From Gammaproteobacteria bacterium (GTDB taxonomy: Bacteria; Pseudomonadota; Gammaproteobacteria; Arenicellales; Poriferihabitantaceae), in assembly GCA_020027415.1 (NCBI GenBank), contig JAHRAW010000107.1, positions 1-17,463 on the forward strand: a stretch of 17,463 nucleotides of DNA, written 5' to 3'. The number at the start of each line of letters is the position of its first letter. The first letter of the stretch is position 1. The notes below the pieces were generated by a model. That model saw only the letters and a list, made by a program, of their open reading frames with translations. It had not been told where the DNA came from and ran no database searches. Shown here one piece after another: positions 13,733 through 17,463 of the stretch. The translations under genes were made by a program, and so were the position numbers.

Positions 13733-16305
13733 CGGCGCGCTGAAAACGTCGACGCGTGCGGATGGCTTGCTTGGTTCGCGGCGCGCGGGCGATTCAAATG
13801 AAAGCGACTCAAAATTGGTTGCCGGGCATTGCTCTGCGCGTTTGTTTTGCTGCCTTGTTGAGTTAATTGTTTCGCCGATTGCAACCAGTATTTTTGGCGG
13901 GCGGCGCGCTCGCCATGCACGTGAATGCCGGCGGTGGAAAAATGCACCGTCATCGCGCCCTCTTCGGCGGTGCGATATAACGGGATGCGATGACGCGCAT
14001 AACGTTCGCGCACGATTGCATGCGGATGCGCATAACGATTCAAATAGCCGACGCTCGCCAACGCCATGCTTGGTCGTGTGTGGCGCAGAAAATTCTCGGT
14101 GGAAGAAGTTTTACTGCCGTGATGCGGAACTTGCAAGATGTCCACGCTCAGCTCCAGCCCGGCTTCAACCAACCACCTTTCTGCGGCTTTGCCGATGTCG
14201 CCGGTGAGCAACAGCGAGCCAAACTCAGAACTGACTTTAAGCACGCACGAGGCATCGTTGTCGTTGCTAAATTCGGTCGCCGGCGACAGCACTTCAAACC
14301 GCACCGCATCCCACACCCAGTTTTGACCGGCTAGGCATTTTTGCGCGGCCGGATTTGCGGTCGCGCCGCTGCGTTCCGCGGGCAGTTGGCTCGGCTTACT
14401 GGTGAGCATGCGCGCGACCGTAAATCGTTCCAACAGCGCGCGATGCCCGCCGAGGTGGTCGTTGTCGCCATGGCTGACCATTAGCACATCCACCTCATGC
14501 ACGCCTAATTGTTGCAAAAATGGCGCCACCACCATGGCGCCCGCATCCAAGCCGCTTGCGAAGCGCGGACCGGCGTCGTACACCAACACATGGTTGGCGG
14601 TTTGCACCACCGACGCCAGCCCATGCCCGACTTCCAACATGCTGTATTTGAATTCGCCGTCGCTGAGCGCGGTGGGCGGAGTGGAAAATAATGGCAACAA
14701 CCACAGCAGCCCGCTGCTCCGCGCCGGCAACGCTTTGCCGCTCAATAACAACAGCACGCCGACCGCCGCCAACGGCAACGACCACAGCGGCGGCGACGCC
14801 TGCCGCCACACCGAGCCGGGCAACGCCGCCAGCCATTCAAGCAGCACCCACAACACCTCCAACACGAATAATGAGCCTTGAAAAGCCCACCCGGCGGCGA
14901 GTTCCAAGCCGAGCGCATACAAAGTCAGCCCAAGCAAGGCAAGCGGCACCGTAATCATGCCGAGTATTGGAATGGCAATTAAATTGGCGAACGGAGCGAG
15001 CAGTGAAACCTGCTGAAACAGCGTCAACAGTAATGGCAGCATGCCGATAAACAGCACAATTTGTACGCTTGACCAGATTTTCAGTTGGCGTCCGATTCCC
15101 CAGCAGAGGGATGGCGCAGTGACCGTGAAACGGGCTGCATAACTGCGCGCGGCGCCCCACAGTAAAATCGCAACCGCGCCGAAGGAGAGCCACAAGCCAG
15201 CGGCTAACGGCGCCAGCGGATCCACCGCCAACACGCTCGCCAACGCGACTAACAAAGTTGCGCTGCTAACCGCGCGCCGCTGACACAGCAACGCCACCGC
15301 AACCACCGCTAACATGCATACCGCGCGTTGCGTGGGAATGGTCATGCCGGCCAACAGCGCATAGGCAAGCCCCGCCAACAAGCCAACCAACACCCCGACC
15401 GTCGGCGCCGGTATGAACAATGGCAAGCGCCCGGCAAAGCGCCACGCCCAACCGCCCAGCAGCCACATGAACGCCGCCACCAACCCAATATGCAGCCCGG
15501 AGATGGCCACCAAATGGATGGTGCCGGTAGCCAACAGCACCTCCCAATCGCCGGCTTGCATGTCGTTGCGGCTGCCGACCACCAACGCGGCGATGAGCCC
15601 GGCCCGCTCGCTAGGATGCAGCGTAGTACGAATAAAATCGGCAACCCGCTGGCGAAAAATATCCACTGACACCGCGACTGCGCGCCAAGGCTGCCATCGC
15701 AGCCGCGTTGCCAACAACACCGGCGGCGACTTGGCGCGCACATAACCGGTGGCGCGCAGGCGATGCTGAAACAAATAGGTTTCGTAGTTAAAACCGGCGC
15801 CGGGATTTTGATAGCCGCGGGCTTGTTTGAGGCGCGCGGTGAATCGCCAGCGTTGTCCGGAGCGGATTTGCGGTTGCGCGTGATACCACATCAAGCGGAT
15901 CTTGCCGGGCGACGGATAGGCGGTTCCTTGCCAGTGCAGTTGTTGCACCGCGAAATCAAACCGCTGATAGCGGTCGGTTACCTTCGGAATGCCGACAACT
16001 TGCCCGGAAATTACGACATCCTGTTTTTCCAACGCGCGCGGCAGGGCGGTGTTCAAGTTCGCCGTTGCCGCGATATTCGCCCAGCAAAGCCCCACCGCTA
16101 ACGCGGCAACGGCGCGCCAACAAGCCCAACGCAAACTAATCAGCAGCAGAATCAACGCCGCAAAACCGGTCCACGCCAACGGCGGAAGTTGGGCAAAAAA
16201 GCACAGCGAAATGACCCCGCCGCAAAAAGCCAGCAGGGCGAAGTGGGGCGAGTTCCAGCCAACCGTGTTGGTGGCGTTGTTGGCATCCATGGAGGGGCGC
16301 ATCAT
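13729..16305 (-). CDS. comEC: ComEC/Rec2 family DNA internalisation channel
   Basis: This inner-membrane protein carries single-stranded DNA into the cytoplasm during natural transformation. The N-terminus (to about residue 90) has membrane segments and a soluble DUF4131-like region follows. The ComEC core carries HLVAISGLHIGL (264-275) and many membrane helices to about 540. A C-terminal metallo-beta-lactamase-like domain follows, with SHGDNDHLGGH, LLTGDIG, VPHHGSKTSS and YAHPH. The catalytic-type histidines and aspartates are retained. At 858 aa it is somewhat longer than many gammaproteobacterial ComEC. The last ~50 residues after the lactamase fold are Gln/Asn/Arg-rich and look unconserved. 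AAGGA (16315-16319) lies nine bases before ATG 16305, supporting this start among several adjacent ATGs. A TAATAT on the minus strand (16332-16337) is a possible -10. Confidence 0.95.
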   Translation of the reverse strand: MMRPSMDANNATNTVGWNSPHFALLAFCGGVISLCFFAQLPPLAWTGFAALILLLISLRWACWRAVAALAVGLCWANIAATANLNTALPRALEKQDVVISGQVVGIPKVTDRYQRFDFAVQQLHWQGTAYPSPGKIRLMWYHAQPQIRSGQRWRFTARLKQARGYQNPGAGFNYETYLFQHRLRATGYVRAKSPPVLLATRLRWQPWRAVAVSVDIFRQRVADFIRTTLHPSERAGLIAALVVGSRNDMQAGDWEVLLATGTIHLVAISGLHIGLVAAFMWLLGGWAWRFAGRLPLFIPAPTVGVLVGLLAGLAYALLAGMTIPTQRAVCMLAVVAVALLCQRRAVSSATLLVALASVLAVDPLAPLAAGLWLSFGAVAILLWGAARSYAARFTVTAPSLCWGIGRQLKIWSSVQIVLFIGMLPLLLTLFQQVSLLAPFANLIAIPILGMITVPLALLGLTLYALGLELAAGWAFQGSLFVLEVLWVLLEWLAALPGSVWRQASPPLWSLPLAAVGVLLLLSGKALPARSSGLLWLLPLFSTPPTALSDGEFKYSMLEVGHGLASVVQTANHVLVYDAGPRFASGLDAGAMVVAPFLQQLGVHEVDVLMVSHGDNDHLGGHRALLERFTVARMLTSKPSQLPAERSGATANPAAQKCLAGQNWVWDAVRFEVLSPATEFSNDNDASCVLKVSSEFGSLLLTGDIGKAAERWLVEAGLELSVDILQVPHHGSKTSSTENFLRHTRPSMALASVGYLNRYAHPHAIVRERYARHRIPLYRTAEEGAMTVHFSTAGIHVHGERAARQKYWLQSAKQLTQQGSKTNAQSNARQPILSRFHLNRPRAANQASHPHASTFSARR

Positions 16306-16314
16306 GCATCATCA

Positions 16315-16319
16315 TCCTT
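16315..16319 (-). promoter_or_regulatory. Ribosome binding site choosing the comEC start
   Basis: AAGGA on the minus strand is followed by a run of overlapping ATGs. Only the ATG at 16305, nine bases away, and the adjacent one at 16302 are well spaced and in frame with comEC. Confidence 0.6.
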
Positions 16320-16389
16320 GATAGGCGACGCATATTACACCGGCGCCAGCCCAATGCGCACGCGCGCAACCGCCGATTCCATCGGACCT

Positions 16390-16417
16390 AAAAAAACCCC
16401 GCATTAGCGGGGTTTTT
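16390..16417 (-). terminator. Intrinsic terminator of groEL
   Basis: CCCCGC (16397-16402) and GCGGGG (16407-16412) form a perfect six-base GC stem with an ATTA loop. Flanking A and T tracts extend the pairing, so on the minus strand the stem is followed by a run of seven T. It lies 26 bases after the groEL stop. The T tract on the plus-strand side makes it potentially bidirectional. Confidence 0.92.
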
Positions 16418-16442
16418 AAGAGCACTGAGAATGAACGGCAGG

Positions 16443-17463
16443 TTACATCATACCGCCCATGCCACCCATGCCGCCGCCCATATCGGGCATTGGCGGCGCC
16501 GGTTTTTCTTCCGGTATCTCAGCCACCATCGCTCCGGTGGTAATCAGCAAACCCGCGATGGAAGCGGCGTTTTGCAACGCGGCGCGCGTCACTTTGGTGG
16601 GATCCAGAATCCCCATGGCGATCATATCGCCGTATTCACCGGTCGCGGCGTTGTAGCCGAAGTTGCCCTTATTTTCAGCCACTTTGTTGAGAATCACCGA
16701 AGAATCCTCACCCGCATTGGCGACAATTTGGCGCAACGGCTCTTGCAACGAACGTAGCGCGATTTTGACGCCCATGTCTTGGTCGGGGTTATCTCCGGAA
16801 ACCTTCGCAACACTCGCCGTGCAACGCACCAACGCGGTGCCTCCGCCCGGCACAACGCCCTCTTCCACCGCGGCGCGGGTGGCGTGCAACGCGTCTTCCA
16901 CGCGCGCCTTTTTCTCTTTCATCTCCACTTCGGTGGCTGCGCCAACCTTGATTACCGCTACGCCGCCGGCAAGTTTGGCGACACGTTCCTGCATTTTCTC
17001 GCGGTCGTAATCTGAGGTGGCTTCCTCAATCTGCGTACGAATCTGGTTGACCCGTGCTTCAATGTCGGTGTGGCTACCGGCGCCGTCAATGATGGTGGAG
17101 TTCTCTTTGGATACTTGGATGCGCTTGGCTTGCCCAAGATCTTTCAACGTGGTGCTTTCCAGATTCATACCGACTTCTTCGCTGATCACCTGCCCGCCGG
17201 TCAAAACCGCGATGTCTTGGAGCATGGCTTTCCGCCGATCGCCGAACCCGGGCGCTTTGACCGCGCAAACCTTGACGATGCCGCGAATGTTATTGACCAC
17301 TAAGGTCGCCAACGCTTCCCCCTCCACATCTTCGGCGATGACCATCAACGGTCGGCTTGATTTGGCGACCGCTTCCAAGATCGGCAACAAGTCGCGAATG
17401 TTGGAAATCTTCTTGTCGTAAATCAAGATGTACGGGGTTTCCAGATTGACCGCCATGCTGTCC
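16443..17463 (-). CDS. groEL: GroEL chaperonin, C-terminal part (5' end outside window)
   Basis: This is the 60-kDa ATP-dependent chaperonin that folds proteins inside a 14-mer ring with GroES. The visible 339 residues correspond to about residue 210 to the end of E. coli GroEL (548 aa): the apical domain with YILIYDKKISNIRDLLPILE, AVKAPGFGDRRKAMLQDIA, then SDYDREKMQERVAKLAGG, VEDALHATRAAVEEG with the ATPase Asp, and NAATGEYGDMIAMGILDPTK. It ends in a Gly-Gly-Met tail (MGGMGGMM), as in most bacterial GroEL. The ATG at 17456 is internal: the frame stays open to the window edge with Asp-Ser before it. groES is expected further right. The gene ends at a strong terminator that separates it from comEC. 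Confidence 0.97.
   Translation of the reverse strand, partial: DSMAVNLETPYILIYDKKISNIRDLLPILEAVAKSSRPLMVIAEDVEGEALATLVVNNIRGIVKVCAVKAPGFGDRRKAMLQDIAVLTGGQVISEEVGMNLESTTLKDLGQAKRIQVSKENSTIIDGAGSHTDIEARVNQIRTQIEEATSDYDREKMQERVAKLAGGVAVIKVGAATEVEMKEKKARVEDALHATRAAVEEGVVPGGGTALVRCTASVAKVSGDNPDQDMGVKIALRSLQEPLRQIVANAGEDSSVILNKVAENKGNFGYNAATGEYGDMIAMGILDPTKVTRAALQNAASIAGLLITTGAMVAEIPEEKPAPPMPDMGGGMGGMGGMM

Noticed and set aside
13629..14207. Plus-strand 192-codon frame across the transporter/comEC junction
   Set aside because: It overlaps two confident genes in other frames and its Cys/Arg/Ser-rich translation looks like a shadow frame.
13729..16305. DNA uptake signal sequences around comEC
   Set aside because: I looked for a recurrent 9-12-bp word such as the Neisseria or Haemophilus signals and saw only GC-rich words explained by composition; a genome-wide k-mer count would be needed.

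Overview
The window is about 17.5 kb of moderately GC-rich, gene-dense bacterial chromosome. The organism is most likely a gammaproteobacterium. The evidence is the radC / coaBC-dut arrangement (divergent radC, with coaBC followed by dut, as in E. coli), the close match of CoaBC, Dut, ZnuC and GroEL to enterobacterial motifs and residue spacing, and a ZnuC with a histidine-rich C-terminal tail. I could not assign a genus. I see no insertion sequence, prophage, tRNA, rRNA or CRISPR array.

Left part (1-6231). The window opens with two copies of an AT-rich direct repeat at a 65-bp period, carrying a leftward promoter-like sequence. Next comes a divergent zinc/manganese-type ABC importer: znuA on the minus strand, and znuC-znuB on the plus strand with an ATGA stop/start overlap. 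After a short convergent gap there is a minus-strand block read as coaBC -> dut -> hypoxanthine-type DNA glycosylase. Two alternative hairpins lie between dut and the glycosylase. radC diverges from coaBC.

Middle (6318-13732). A corrinoid adenosyltransferase gene (cobO/btuR) is followed by a 242-bp leader region with a perfect TATAAT. Then comes the complete heterotetrameric sarcosine oxidase operon soxB-soxD-soxA-soxG, with overlapping soxD/soxA and soxA/soxG junctions. A UMF1-type major facilitator transporter starts at a TTG only 28 bp after soxG and is probably its fifth gene. Together these would oxidise sarcosine to glycine, H2O2 and 5,10-methylene-tetrahydrofolate. The usual partners glyA, folD and purU are not in the window.

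Right part (13729-17463). comEC (DNA uptake channel) runs on the minus strand, and its stop codon interlocks with that of the transporter inside one TTAA. Upstream of it lies the 3' part of groEL, also on the minus strand, ending in a clear intrinsic terminator. groEL runs off the right edge.

Most of the window is recognisable housekeeping and catabolic genes. I found no convincing new multi-gene system. The points most worth a second look are the promoter-bearing tandem repeat at the left edge, the transporter attached to the sox operon, the dUTPase-glycosylase pairing with its alternative hairpins, and the unexplained soxB leader.
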